Part shown: piece by piece, positions 1-12,253 of the stretch
How positions within the stretch are numbered: position 1 is the stretch's first letter
Layout of the letters: each line of letters starts with the position of its first letter
Assembly (NCBI GenBank): GCA_019059635.1
Contig: JAGVRJ010000006.1
Coordinates: 992,001 to 1,056,000, forward strand
Reading direction: 5' to 3'
DNA length: 64,000 nucleotides
Origin: Proales similis
Lineage: Eukaryota; Rotifera; Eurotatoria; Ploima; Proalidae
The notes under the pieces: model-generated
Told to the model about the DNA's origin: nothing
Databases searched by the model: none
What the model saw: only the letters and a program-made list of their open reading frames with translations
Position numbers and translations under genes: made by a program

Positions 1-1290
1 ACTTGCCTAAAGATTTTGGATCAGATGAAGAGACTGAGAGGAAAGCGCCCAACTAGTAATATTCAGCAGCTATTTTCGAATTCTGCAAAACTAGCTCAAT
101 TCGTTTTTTTAAGTGTTCCTTACAAAAATGACATAAAAAATCGACGCAAAATTCTGGAGCACAAAGAAGAGCTGCGCAAGCTGATCGAAGAGCAGAGGAA
201 TGGCGAAGAACAAGCTCGTCGTCAAGCAGACGCGACTGGTTACGATGTCGACGATGACGAGAAAGTTGAAATTGACGAGAGCGAGGAGGTCTTGGAAGAG
301 ATATTGACGGCCGACAATTACAACAGTGTGGCCTTGAAGCCAAAAAAGCAGAGCAACAAAGCGCGAATAAAAAGCGAGCATAAACTTGGCGCAAGACCGA
401 GCTTCCTCGCCATTGTGTGTCAAGTTTGTCGCAAGTAAGTCATTTATTTGAAACCGAGTTCAGGCCGAAATTCGCTTCTATTCTGTTGTTCAAGACTTCA
501 AACGAATGCAGAAGACAACACAATCAGCGAAGCAGAACCGGTCGGCTCATCAGCTCGAAAAATGGAAGAAGCACTCAATGCAGTGCTGTTACCAATTCAA
601 CAGACCAAACGGGATGATCTCGAGCAAAAGCCCCCACTCCGCCAGAGTTCAATTGATGATGGTCGGGTGTTTTTCTTTATATACGACGTTCTCTGTCTAT
701 TTTTGAGTGAAATCGGCTTTTAGTTTTAAACATTGAAAGTGCAAGTCAAGTGAATGGACCGGTAAGAGTTTGAAGTGACTCTTCTCTTTTTTTTTCTCGT
801 TTGTTTGAGCAAAAGAGAATAGCGTACGATTGAGCCTTTCGAACCGCCTTCCATGCCTGTGACTTCAAGAGAACAGAATGAGAAAATCTACGACGAAGAG
901 TAAGAACGCCTGTGAAATGCGAGCCTTGTTTGCAACCTCCTGTAGAGTCTAATAATCCAAAAGGCATCAACAGAAAGGCAGCAGCGGCATTTTAGAATGG
1001 ATCAAGTCGAGAAGTAAATACGACGTGAATAGCATGGAGCCTAAGGATGGGGCCAATGTAGAAAAGGTGAGGGAAAGCAGAGAGATCAGAATTGGGCTAG
1101 TTTTCACTTTTAAATTCGACTCTAAATTAACAAGGCCGCGAGTGAATTGAGTCGAACTGTAGTCTCCAGCCGAGTAAATCGAAAGGCAAAGCCAGCTGAG
1201 AGCAAGAAAGGCTCAGTGGTCAGCAAAGCTTCCAAGACATCAACGCCGCAAGCGTGGAAACAATTTGACGATACGGACAGCGATGACTAG
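1..1290 (+). CDS. 3' part of an unrecognised multi-exon gene
   Basis: The reading frame is open at the left edge, so the 5' part lies outside the window. Exons consistent in phase are 1-434, 528-661, 724-761, 823-899, 982-1066 and 1135-1290, with stop TAG at 1288-1290 and AATAAA at 1327-1332. The first exon encodes a charged, probably coiled-coil stretch (IEEQRNGEEQARRQAD) followed by a run of acidic residues; the rest is polar, low in hydrophobics, with SGILEWIKSRSKYDV in the middle and a Lys/Ser-rich tail ending AWKQFDDTDSDD. There is no membrane span and no domain I can name. The last exon junctions are phase-clean; the middle of the first exon could hide one more small intron. Function unknown. 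Confidence 0.55.
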
Positions 1291-1732
1291 ACACTTTATT
1301 TGTCCTTATCAGTCGCTCGTGTTTATAATAAAATGAATTGAGATAGATGCAAAAACGACGACGATGACGACGACTTGTTTCACCGTCTCACGATCATAAT
1401 CGCTTCATAATAAAGGCGACGCTTTTATTATTTCGTGTAAAGATGGCCCCTGTGATAGACGGCTAGCACTTTGTATAAACTTGTTTCGCCGCATATCGGC
1501 ACAACGGCCACATAAACGCTCACGTTTGGGTAGAGAGCAGATGCATTGCTCGGCTCATATAAGCCATATTGAAATACATGAGCTTAGACCTAAACTAGCA
1601 CACGAGTTTTTCATTCATGCAAACACACACACACACAGAGCAACACACGCAAATCGCTAGAATTAAGCTCAACTCGCTTTAGAATTGTTCTATTTCGAAA
1701 TTCTTACATTTCAATCTAATATCTGAACCAAC

Positions 1733-2253
1733 ATGTACCACCAACAACATCAGCAGCCACCGATGGACATCCTCTACGAGGACTATCGAATTCCAGAGAA
1801 GTTCGTCGGCTTGGGTGAGTTTGAGTGTAGCGCACTGGTGCCATTCATCCAAATTTACTTTTTTCATTCAAAGTTATTGGCCGCGGCGGCGAGAAGATCA
1901 AGAGAATGCAGTTTGAATCTGGATGCAAAATTCGCATCGCATCGGGTAACTAACACAATCAAATCAGATAGTCAGTAACAACAACTAAACAGAAATGACA
2001 GACGCTGACGGAAGCATGGAGCGTTCGTGCACCCTGTCCGGCTCTCAAGTGGCCATCAAGTAAGCAACATATAAAATCACATCTTCTTAGTGCTTAAGCT
2101 AATAGGATGTAAAATGCAAATAGCGAGGCCAAGAGAATGATTGACAACCTCGTCCGATGGGGTCTAAGCCGAGAAGGAAACCAGCAACAACCGGGACAAC
2201 CGCAGCAGCAGTTTGCTCCCCGTCAGTTCGATGGACCGCGAGAGCAGTACTAG
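1733..2253 (+). CDS. Small single-KH-domain RNA-binding protein
   Basis: Four exons (1733-1814, 1874-1945, 1993-2059, 2124-2253) join in phase to give 116 residues. They encode essentially one KH domain: the approach strand IPEKFVGLVIGRGGEKIK contains the GxxG loop (GRGG), followed by SGCKIRIAS, SCTLSGSQVAI and the last helix EAKRMIDNLV. The tail is Gln/Pro-rich and ends QFDGPREQY. The KH sequence most resembles those of the FUBP/KSRP/PSI group, which bind single-stranded RNA or DNA in splicing and mRNA control; those proteins have four KH domains, so this is a short relative or a solitary paralogue. Nuclear or cytoplasmic RNA binding is inferred from the fold only. ATG at 1733 is the first in frame; introns are 48-64 nt. 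Confidence 0.8.
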
Positions 2254-3110
2254 GCTTATTCGGGTCTTCCCGCTCCCAGAGAATTTTTTTTGACCACTTC
2301 TTCTTCTTCAGTCCAACCCATCTATAATATCCATATGTCCATTAAATAGCAAAAAAAGCCATTGATTAGTAATAACGGCGTACTGTATAATCCGCAGCGA
2401 GCTCTAAATCACACGTTCTTGAAATCAAAGAAATTCGTTTTACAAAAATCTTTTATCAGGCGAGTGAGATTGATCTCATAAGTGGTAGACGTGTATAATA
2501 CTGATGATGATTTATGAATGCCTTGTTATTCTATCGTCTCCTATTTTCACTTGAATACGCAGTACAACATCTCTCATATCTCTAGACATTTTCTAAACAC
2601 CCAGTCTCTTATTTTCTCTTTTTTTTCGTCGCTCTCTGTCTCTAGTTCTTTTTTTTACCAAGTCTTTTTTCTCAATTGGAATCACATAGACTTTTGTTTC
2701 CACCAATATTTGGTTCATTACATCATCTGCATCCATGATTTACTCTGATATTATAAAAAAAAACCCACAATTTTCTAATCACAATAAAATTTATGAAGAA
2801 GCAAACTGAGCAAATTTTGCCTCTTTTTTTTCGCTCGGCAGACATCTACGGCAGGCAGACAGAAAGAGGCAAGCTCGACATGCGCAATCAGTACCAGAAG
2901 ACGAAGCGCAACTGCCATCAGTTCGAATGCCTTCATCATCAACATTGAGGTCGTCATCATGATGATTGTCGACCCAATCGTGTTCAAATATTTGCATTCT
3001 ATGCTCCCCTTGACAACAGCATCGTCTCAAATATTTACCAGCGGGCATTAAAATAGGCGCGCACCGCGCACTCGGTCCGCTCATCTTGAATCTCAATAGT
3101 TGGCGCGACC
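2254..3110. other. Non-coding stretch, 3' UTR and spacer
   Basis: This is 857 bases without a convincing gene. An ATTAAA at about 2340 and an AATAAA at about 2783 could end the KH-gene transcript. Open frames here (2518-2748 plus; 2791-3096 minus) show no domain, no signal peptide and no matching splice sites, and the plus one is a T/C-rich translation artefact. Confidence 0.5.
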
Positions 3111-4037
3111 ATGAAAATTTTATTAATCATTGTTTCAATTGCGTTGGCTTACGCAGGTGAGTTTAATCTCGATTGGCGTCTATTCTGTCTTTTGGATCTT
3201 GGCCACTTGACCAAGGCGGCTTCTTCCATTTCCTCTTATTCTTACTTCCCAATCAAAATCTAATCAATTGCTCTCAAGACATTCTGACCAAGAATGGAGA
3301 AAGAGTTCAACTGAAAATGCAGACCAAGAACGACTTTTTCCTTGAGCTCGGCAAGCTGGCGCTGTTCTCGCGGTTTCCTTACGGCGATGAAACAATCACA
3401 ATCGGATGCAGTAAAATAAACTGCCACTCGCCAGGACATATTGAAGCGTATGTGAACGGACAGCTCCTGAACAGCACTGGCCCGTGTCTGGAGTTTGTGC
3501 CCGGCGAGAGCATAGAATACTACTGTCTGAGAAGAGAATTTGAGTTTGTCTTACGCGATGATCTTAACCAGACTCAATACGACCTTGAGTGTAGATTAAG
3601 AGAAACGAGCGAACAAGACTCGGTGAAAGCAACCATAAGTCGCTTGTGTAAGTTGAAATACAATCGAGACTCATTGAAGTGGCCGTCTAGAGAGGGCGTT
3701 TGTTTTAGATTTAGATGCTGCGCCAAGGCTTCGATTTAAAGGCCGTCTGGAACCTTTCGGTGAATACAAAATTCACAACGTTACACAGGGAGCTCTTTCT
3801 TGTGAAGCCGTGCTCACTGCCGACGAAACGAAAAGGTTCGACGACCTCAAATGGTTCGAACAGAGCGGTCAAAGACTGGCCTTAAATTCGACCAGTTTGC
3901 CGATCAACACCGAGTTCACCAACTTTTCAATCAAATTTGACCAACAGCTTGCACTGCCTTTGGAACGAGCGTTTAGTTGTTGCACACTGCTTATGAACGT
4001 GCCCCAGGCTTGTCAGAGCACATTGATTACAAAATAA
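3111..4037 (+). CDS. Secreted two-domain Ig-like protein (family member A)
   Basis: Exons 3111-3156, 3279-3647 and 3709-4037 join in phase 1 to give 247 residues. Residues 1-15 are a signal peptide (MKILLIIVSIALAYA). Exon 2 is one domain with paired cysteines and the block FPYGDETITIGCSKINC; exon 3 is a second domain with SCEAVL, a tryptophan (DDLKWFE) and FSCCTLL, the C-W-C-C spacing expected of an Ig-like fold. It ends six residues after the last conserved cysteine, with no anchor, so it should be secreted. The same two domains in the same exons recur at 5296-7975 and 16338-17659. An alternative acceptor 6 nt downstream (3715) is possible. AATAAA lies at 4105-4110. No known family is recognised; a ligand-binding or recognition role is only inference. 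Confidence 0.75.
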
Positions 4038-4250
4038 CTCAATTTAGTTAAATCTAAACGTTGAATCTAAAACCCATTCTCTCCCCAGGCTCTTCTTGTC
4101 GCCGAATAAAGCATTTCGCTGCGAGTAAAAAGCATTGAGAAATTTATTTTGAAGAGTAGTTGGCTGTCTGGGCAAGGACAGGACTGCTAGCGAGTCTTCG
4201 TTCAATGGCGCTTGTGAATGCATTTGAATAGAGAAGCATCAATTTAAAAG

Positions 4251-4881
4251 ATGAGTCAAAAGAGCAAATCGACTCGGCCAAAGCTACTGAGCGGTAAGTC
4301 CTGGGATGCTTCATGTCCGGCTGATGCTTAAAATGACAGTGTATCCACCACAAGTGCTCAGAGATGGTCTGTGTGGAAGTAGAAAGAAGCCGCTTGACTA
4401 TGAAGTGCTGAGCTACGAAAGAGAGCATTCAGTCAACGATTTGAGCAAAGAGTTTGAAAGACGCTGGAATGAAACAGCCAACGCTTCCGATCAGAGCATT
4501 TCACAATTGCCCTTTCTGATCAACAGCTCTTGTGAAACGCCACTGCAGAGTACTGCTCTTCATCTAATGGAGCAGACGCGAACTCTCATTCAAAAAGGCT
4601 ACTACTGCAACGATGAACACTTGGACGAGGTGACGCAGGCCGAATCGGACGAGAAAACACAGAGCCAATCGTTAGACTCGTGCGTGTCCGCTGATGAACT
4701 GAACATGGAATGCGTCGAGTCATACCTGGCCAAAGTAGGCGGCGACGTTACGCTTAAACAAGGCGACCCGATTCGCCTGCTCTATCAAAGTGAATCGAGT
4801 CAATTTTTACTCGTTAAAAATCTACGCACAATGGCAATCGGCTACGCGCCCAGGCGATGCTTGGCTCCCCTAATTCGCTAA
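4251..4881 (+). CDS. Unrecognised intracellular protein, possible C-terminal SH3-like fold
   Basis: Exon 1 (4251-4293) encodes MSQKSKSTRPKLLS and joins in phase to 4364-4881, giving 186 residues. There is no signal peptide or membrane span. The middle is polar and acidic (DEVTQAESDEKTQSQS). The last 50 residues alternate as short beta strands (GGDVTLKQGDPIRLLYQ, then FLLVKN, then IGYAPRRCLAPL), which reads like an SH3-type barrel ending in the usual position before the stop; this is a guess from pattern, not a match. It sits between family members A and B on the same strand, but its sequence is unrelated to them. AATAAA at 5128-5133 would end its transcript. The first intron acceptor (…CTCAGAG) is unusual but needed to keep frame. 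Confidence 0.6.
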
Positions 4882-5295
4882 CCCAAATTCAGTAGCTCTC
4901 GTCCAACACTTTTCCAGCCTGCCGCTTTCTCTCGATTAGCCAATTTTCCCTCTCTCTCTTTCTCTCTCTCGCTCTCGCTCTGTGTGACTCAATTGGACTT
5001 CCAATCACTCGTTCGCATGCCCGCTGGTCCGCCTTGCATGCCCGCCCAATTCATCTTTTTTTTTTTTTATTTCAAATGCATACTCAGATTTTCTTTTATT
5101 CTTTTTCAATTGTTTTCTATTCAAAATAATAAACAACGCGAATGCAAACAACAAACTTTTTCAATAGCGCTTAATTGACGTGACCAACCACGGGTCGGCA
5201 TTTTTACGCAATCTCTCGTCCGAGAATAAAAAAAAAATCATTTTTTTCTCTCACCCGATTTCGTTTGCCTAAGCCGCACTCGATGCCAAGCAGCA

Positions 5296-7975
5296 ATGAA
5301 GCTTGAATATCCTCGCAGACTGCTCTGCTCCGTGTTGTTGTTCTGCATTCTTTCATGTATCTCTAACGCAGGCAAGTATCAAACGATTTCTTGGTTGTGG
5401 CCTATCGCAACATGTTTGCCAAAAAGCAGAGGTGATCTTTTATCGGCAAAACGAGCTTGAAATTCGTGCTCAGATCGACGGCACAAACAATCGGCTGCTG
5501 CAAGAGGAGACGAGAAATTACATTCGACTTGTAGAACCAGGCAGCTTGACAATCAGCTGCACGGACTATTCACCCTTGTATGCGACCAGTGACCGGCTGA
5601 TCGCCTTCTTGAATACTCGAATGGCCAGCAAAAACGAATGCTTTAACGGCCAGGCCTGCAATCCGCGTCGCTTTGATTTCGACTTGGAGCCCGATCGGAC
5701 CTCAGAGTACGTGATCTCATGCCAGAACGTCTCTCCTGGCTCAAACAGGCGTTCAGTCACTCTGAATCTTGTTCGTCTATGTAAGTGACCGCCTATGAGA
5801 AATCTAGCTGCCTTCGAATCCAGTGTTTCACCATTCGTTCAACTCCTCTTTTTTTTTCTTTCTATTTGTTCAAAGTGCTTCGGAATTTTTTCTCTCTGAG
5901 AATTAAATTACACCATCGCAAAATTAGGGCACAAGGCTTAGGAAGCAGTCTGGCTTGTTTTTGTTCGTAATTTTATTTCTCACTAATTCACTTCTTAAAT
6001 ATAGGAAAAATTCAAAAAATTCGTGCAAGCTGATTATGAGTGAGAAATTCAAGTTTCAGAATTGACTGAATGCGTTTGTTCCAAGCCGTTCTGTGTGCTC
6101 TATTATGAGTCGATTTCGTCTACTTGATTAAATGAGAACTAAAGAGTTGAGAGAGAGAGAGAGAGAGAAATTCTGAAAATCTTTCTCTACCTCTGCCTCT
6201 GAGTTTCGATCCCTGCGCTTGGCAGTGTGTGCTCGTGTGCTGCAAACAAGCAAATTGACGTGTTTGCTTTTTAATTCGGTCGAATCCGTTCGAGTCTAAA
6301 CTGAGGAGAGCAATGGCCAACTGGGTCGAGTCAAGGGAAAGACGCCAATTGAAGGGACTATTCTACTTTGAGTGTGCGTTGCGTTCATAAACTAATCAAA
6401 TGAAGAACTTTCAATACGCCAGTCTCTCGTTTCGGGTTTCCTATTTGAATCGAACGCGAGATCGTAGTCCAATCTTGATTCTTCTCCTGACTTTCATCAT
6501 ATGCTCGACTCGCTGTGTCCAGTCCAAATTGCTAATTTGAATGTTTGATTGAACTAGACGACGACAATCGGCCGCGCATTCGCAGCAGCACTGTGCTTGA
6601 CTCGGAGAACGCAACGGTCACTCATTACTTGAACCAAGAGCAAGTAAGCTGCGAAGCGATCAAGGACCTGAGACACAGCGAGAACACATTCGACACCATT
6701 GAGTGGTTTTCTCTCCGAGCCACACACAGTCTGGGCCTCAGCATAGAGACAAAACAAATAAGCGCATTTTTGTACAATTATTCGACCAGATTTCCCGTCA
6801 GCTCGAATCAAGTACAGTTCGATCAGAACTACAAGTGTTGCACTGTTCGCCACGGACAAGTACTAGCCTGTCAGCAGTTTTTTGCCACTTTGAATCGGAC
6901 TGCCGCAACCGCATCGGGCAAACTCAACAACAATTCTCTGATCACAGGAAAAACGAATAGGCGCCAAATGAGCGAATCGAACACGAAAAAAGGTCCGCGG
7001 TGATGTCAGACCCTTTCGAGTTGCGTATTTTGAATTTTTTCTTTGCAATTTGTCTAGATGGACTGAGCGATGCCCAGGTCGCGATCATAATCGCGTCCAC
7101 TGCTGGATCGTTCATTCTGTTCTTGGTAATTCTTCTCGGATTATTGTGCTACAAACGAAAGAGATACGGCTCGGTCTTTATGCACAAGCTCGCCAGTCCA
7201 GGTATGTGTTCTGTCTGTTCGGGGTCCTGTCTCGGTTCGATCGAATAAAACTTCTGCAGACAAGAATGCAAAGAAGAGAGAAGAGCCGTCAGTGAAATTG
7301 AGAAAAAACGAATCGCTGTCGAGCATTCATGACCGAAAAGAACGAGAATCTGCGCACGAAGCATCTGAGAATGAAGAGAGAGCTCGTGATCTGAACATTG
7401 TTCAAATTCAGGTCAGTCAACAGCAGGAAACGCCATCAGCTGCTAGCAAGAAGCCGTCACGATCCTTCCGAGATATTTTCAAAAAGAGCGGCAAATCGCG
7501 GCCAGAGCCGACCTCCGATCGGCAACAGGAAGGCAAGAAAAAGCAGAAAAAGGACAAGAAAAGCAAAAAGAGGGAGATAGACGCCGCATTCGAGACGGCC
7601 TTCAGCTCTGACACGAACCACTCTGATAGCGAGCGGCGAGACCAGTCAAGAGGCGATTTTATAAACACAATAAATGTAATTGACCAAGGCAGCTCGAGCT
7701 TACCGCCACTGCCGCCTCCGCCGCCAGCGAATCTACTGTCGACTCTGAACAGCGGCGAACGAGACGAAGGCCGGTCGGACATTTTATATGCCAATCAGCC
7801 GGCCGGCTCGTCCCATAATCGAGAGTCGAATGGCGAGCAATCGTCGCACAGAGTCGCCTTTAAAACAGATGATGATCAAGAAGAGAAGGGCAGCAATCAG
7901 CTGCCGCATTTCTACTCGACCTTTCAAGCTGATGAGATTGTCACTCTTCCACCGCAGACAAATGTAATCTATTGA
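5296..7975 (+). CDS. Single-pass membrane Ig-like protein (family member B)
   Basis: Exons 5296-5371, 5430-5780, 6558-6992, 7058-7201 and 7260-7975 join in phase. A signal peptide (first about 25 residues) is followed by two extracellular domains homologous to those of 3111-4037: domain 1 with SLTISCTDY and YVISCQ, domain 2 with QVSCEAI, IEWFSLR and YKCCTV. A single membrane span (VAIIIASTAGSFILFLVILL) is followed by about 270 cytoplasmic residues: basic after the membrane, lysine-rich (KKKQKKDKKSKKRE), then a proline run (LPPLPPPPPANLL) that could bind SH3/WW/EVH1 domains and tyrosine sites such as ILYANQ. This makes it look like a cell-surface receptor. The first intron has a GC donor (CAGGCAAGT). 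Intron 2 is 777 nt against 61 nt in member A. AATAAA at 8009-8014. Confidence 0.72.
6145..6169. repeat. GA dinucleotide repeat
   Basis: A run of about ten GA units lies inside the long second intron of the membrane Ig-like gene. It is a simple microsatellite. Confidence 0.8.
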
Positions 7976-8192
7976 GAAGAAGAAGAGGAAATTGCAGATT
8001 TTTAAAAGAATAAAATTTTTCTTTGCCCAATTTTAATTTTATCTAATTCAAATTAATTTGAAATTTGCGAATGCTTGCGGCTGCAAACCATATCATTGAA
8101 GGAGGATAGAGAAAAAAAGACAAAATGAGAAAAAGGGCCGACAAAGGTACATTCGTCATAATCACAATTATAATGATCGGCGCTTTTTACTG

Positions 8193-11100
8193 ATGCAAGT
8201 CGCACTCGCTCGCTCGATGGAAACTGCTGCCGGAGCGCAATTGAATCTGTTTGAGGCGTGTAAACAAGGCGACTTGGACACAGTGAGAAAGCTGATCGGA
8301 ACAAGCAACGCTAATCAGCGTAACAAACTTGATCGCTCTTCTTCTTTCCTTCACTATGCAGCAGGCTATGGCCGCATGCAAATATGTGACTATCTGCTGC
8401 GTGAGTGCGGAGCCGATGCCCGGGCCAAAGATGAAGGGTAAATCACAACAGAGTGCCCTTTCCCATTTTTACCTTTATCAATTTTTAACGTCGTCCTTAA
8501 GCGGCTTGGAGCCGATTCACAACGCGGCCTCTTTCGGACACGCCGATGTAGTGCAACTGTTGATCGAACTCGGAGCCAATGTGAACGCCCAGGACAAGTG
8601 GGGCTTTACGGCCTTGCATGAAGCAGCCAGTAAATGTAGACTCGACGTTCTAGCTGTTTTAGTGTCGGCCGGTGCTGACCCGAGCTTGGAGACGCGCGAC
8701 GGCAAGAACGCACTTGAACTGAGCAATAATGAGCCATCGGTGCGAGCTGTTCTAACAGGCGAGTACAAAAAACAGGAGCTGCTAGACGCCGTTTTGGCTG
8801 GAGACGAGCAGTCGGTGCGAAAGCTCCTAAATCGTCTAAATCTGAACGTGCAATCAGACGACGGACGAAAGTCGACACCATTGCACTTGGCCGCCGGCTA
8901 CAATCGTCTGGAAGTGATCAAACTGCTTCTGCAGAACGAGGCACAAGTCAACTCTCGTGACAAAGGCGGTCTCGTACCATTGCACAACGCGGCCAGCTAC
9001 GGCCACTATGAAGCGTGTAGAATTCTACTCGAGCACCAGGCAGATCCGAACGCCACTGACTTGTGGTCATTTACTCCGTTGCACGAAGCGGTGCTCAAAA
9101 ATCGAACTGAAATTTGTTCGCTGCTGATATTCAACGGTGCGTGCGTTCACAAAATGAACTATAATCGAAAGAGTGCGCTTGACCTGGCCCAAGACGAGCA
9201 AATGTTCGCACATTTGATGTGGCAAAGTTTAATTTTCAAACTCTTCAATGCAGTATCATCGCAAAAGGCAGAGCGGCTCGAGCAAGTGATCAACTACGAA
9301 CTAGCCGCATTATTGAACTCTGAGCGATTTGTGAATGCGATCAAATCGAGCTTGGTCGAAGCGTCACACACTAAACTAGGCGACGAATTGAAAAGGCGTC
9401 TAGTCAATGTTCAGCATCTGAATAGCAAAGAGCCGCTCTTGCTTTATTCGCTTCGAACGGGCGTTAGTAAAAGAATTTGCCAAATTCTGATTCACTTGGG
9501 ATCAGACGTGCGAGTCAAGAACTCAAACGGCCAGTGTTGCCTTCACTACTGTGTCGAATTGAACAATATCGGGCTGCTTGAGTTTTTGATCAAGTTTTGG
9601 AACAAGTCTGACGACTCAAATTTGGACGAGCTATTTACGGACGATGAAGGACAAACTCCGCTTCATCTCGCTGCTCGATTCAACAACTGGCCAATGTGTC
9701 TACTACTCGAACAGTTCGGGTTCAGTCTGCTTTTTAGAACCAAGAGAGGCCAACTGCCGCATGAGCTCTGCTCCGATCTTGAAGTCCGGGAAAAGCTCTC
9801 TGAAAGACACGATTCAAACGAGCGCCGAGTGAAGCAAGAGCTTCAAGTGCAATCGCTTCTCGAAGCCTGCAAATCGGGCGATCTCAAGGTGGTCAAGGTA
9901 GGCAAACGAACGAAGCCTGACTGACATTTGCCCTCTTCTGATGACTTTGTTTTGAAAGCAAGTTGTCGCAGACAGCCCAAACTTGGTCAACTGTTCGGAC
10001 AAATGTGGCCGAGAGAGTTCACCGTTGCATTTCGCCGCCGGCTACAACCACGTTCAAGTTTGCGCTTTTTTAATCGAGAGCGGAGCAGACGTGCAGGCAA
10101 AAGACAACAGGTCGCTTCAGCCTCTGCACAACGCAGCTGCATATGGACATCAGGGCGTAGTCAGGCTACTGATCGAAAGCGGCGCTGATTTAAATGCTCA
10201 GGACATTTACAATTATACGCCTCTGCACGAAGCAGTGGTCAAAAGACGAATTGAAGTTTGCGCAATTTTAGTGGAAAACGGCGCTGATGCGCGACTGCAA
10301 AATCGAGACGGAATGAGCGCAGCTGATTTGGCCGTGGAGCTCGACGATCAGGAGCTTATCGATCTGCTGCGGCCTGATTTGGCTGTCATTGAATCGTGCA
10401 AGAAAGGCCAGTTGGATCGTCTTAAACGACTGTTGAACGCCGATCAAGTGAACAGGCTGACTGAAAGTACTGGCCGAAGATCTTCACTTTTGCATCTGGC
10501 GGCCGGCTTCAATCATTTAGAATGTGCCGCCTATCTAATTCAGATGAAGGCACGACTCGACGTACGAGACGAAGGTGGCCTGATTCCACTGCACAATGCG
10601 GCCAGCTATGGACATGTAGAAATGGCCGAACTGCTGCTGGCGAACGACGCAAACATCGTCAACCTGACTGATAACTGGGGCTATACTGCGTTGCATGAGT
10701 ACGATCTGCTCATTAAACTTCCAATTCGGCCTTTTAACCTAATCCTGTTTTTCAAAGGGCTGCGGAGAAGGGACGGACGCAAATGTGCGCTCTCTTGGTG
10801 AGTGAACAGAATTTATGCCGCGACGCGATTATTCTCGGCTAAATTTTGAAAGATTGAGCATGGATCTGACGCGCACTTGAAAAGCAGAGATGGTCGAACA
10901 GCATTAGATTTGGCCAAAAACGAAGACGTGAAAGCTTTGCTCAAAGCAGTGAGCGCCGGCAGTTCGCCCAAAACTGATTCAACCAGAAGACAATCAAAAT
11001 CAACTGGAAGAGAGGCGCCAGCTGGCTCCAAAGAAAAAATGCCCGACTGCTCAAAGCATGTGAATGTTAGCAGCACAGTTAACGAGCGAGCAGACGGCGC

Positions 11101-12253
11101 ATTCGATTTGAAGCAAGAGTCGGCTAATTCTGTTGATCTGGAAGAGTTCTTGCACCGATATTGTGGACAGCGATATGCAGAGCGTTATTTGCGCTTATTC
11201 CAGAAAGAAGAATTGACTGTGAGCATTTTGGCCAGCATGAACGAGCAGCAGCTGATTGCGATCGGAGTCGATACATTTGGAGCCCGTCACCGCATTTTAA
11301 ACCAAGCCAAGGCAATTTTGAACGGTGAGCTTTGAATGCAAGCCTTCATCTCAGCATGTTTAGTAAAGCAAGCGCTTCCAACTAAAAATCCTTAAAAAAA
11401 AGAAGAAGCAGAATCTGGTGACTATGAACCAAAGAGAATTCCACTTGAACCGTCTAGTGATGAATACGAATCGGTCAAGAGTCAAGTAGGAGATTTCTTT
11501 TCGCCTGTTTGAAAGCAAGAAATGAACAGAGAACAAAATTTGAAGATGCTCGCATCGATTCGTTCGCACAAGGGCTCGCCGAATCTCAACTTTGAACTAA
11601 TAAAAATAGAGCGGCTGAGAAACAAGCGCTTGCTGAGTTTTTACCAGCACCGCCGTCAGCAAATATGCGACGAGAATGGGACAGACAACGAACGGCTGCT
11701 ATTTCACGGCTCGCCTTTTGTTCAGAGCATAGTGGACAATGGATTTGACGAGCGACACGCTTACATCGGTGGCATGTTCGGTGCCGGCATCTATTTTGCG
11801 GAGAACTCTTCAAAAAGCAATCAGTACATCTTTGGCGCCAAGAGCTCGCGCGGCTGCCAACTGCATTCGGAGCCCAATTGTCTCTTTTGTGAAAGGTATT
11901 CTCTTGCTCTAGTAGTCTTCTAACTATTCGAGCAGTTCAATTTCAATGATTATCAGACAGCTTTTGCTGTGTCGAGTGAGCTTGGGCAAGTCGTTCATTC
12001 AGATAACGCCGAATAAATTGGCGCATGCCCCGCCCGGTCACCATTCGGTCATTGGCATTCCATCCGACAACGGCCTCGCCTATCCCGAGTACGTGATTTA
12101 CCGCGGCGAACAAGTAAGAAATCTCAATTGTGAGCTTGTCAATTGACTACTTTCAACGTTTGTGCGTCTTTCTAGGCCTATCCGGAGTACTTAATTACTT
12201 ATCGGTCAGTTCTAATCGAGCAGCAGGACACAAATAGAGCCTTAGCATCTTAA
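8193..12253 (+). CDS. Tnks: Tankyrase (ankyrin repeats, SAM, PARP)
   Basis: Nine exons (8193-8437, 8502-9897, 9959-10698, 10758-10797, 10853-11324, 11412-11485, 11516-11895, 11957-12113, 12176-12253) join exactly in phase to 1193 residues, close to vertebrate tankyrases. Residues 1 to about 850 are ankyrin clusters with repeated [10 protein letters not shown] and TPLHEAV blocks and the usual degenerate third cluster. A SAM domain follows ([11 protein letters not shown] … NQAKAIL), then the PARP domain from about residue 990. Tankyrase poly-ADP-ribosylates ankyrin-bound partners (axin, telomere and spindle proteins) from NAD+. The catalytic H-Y-E set is present: [20 protein letters not shown]. 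The tankyrase zinc site C-x2-H-x4-C-x2-C is intact ([13 protein letters not shown]), and [20 protein letters not shown] is a family hallmark. AATAAA at 12286-12291. Confidence 0.97.

Noticed and set aside
4144-4428. Minus-strand frame MLSFVAQHFIVKRLL
   Set aside because: It is antisense to a spliced plus-strand gene and lacks any domain or signal.
8329-8501. Alternative start [12 protein letters not shown] for tankyrase
   Set aside because: This read-through of intron 1 breaks the first ankyrin repeat; splicing 8437 to 8502 restores it.
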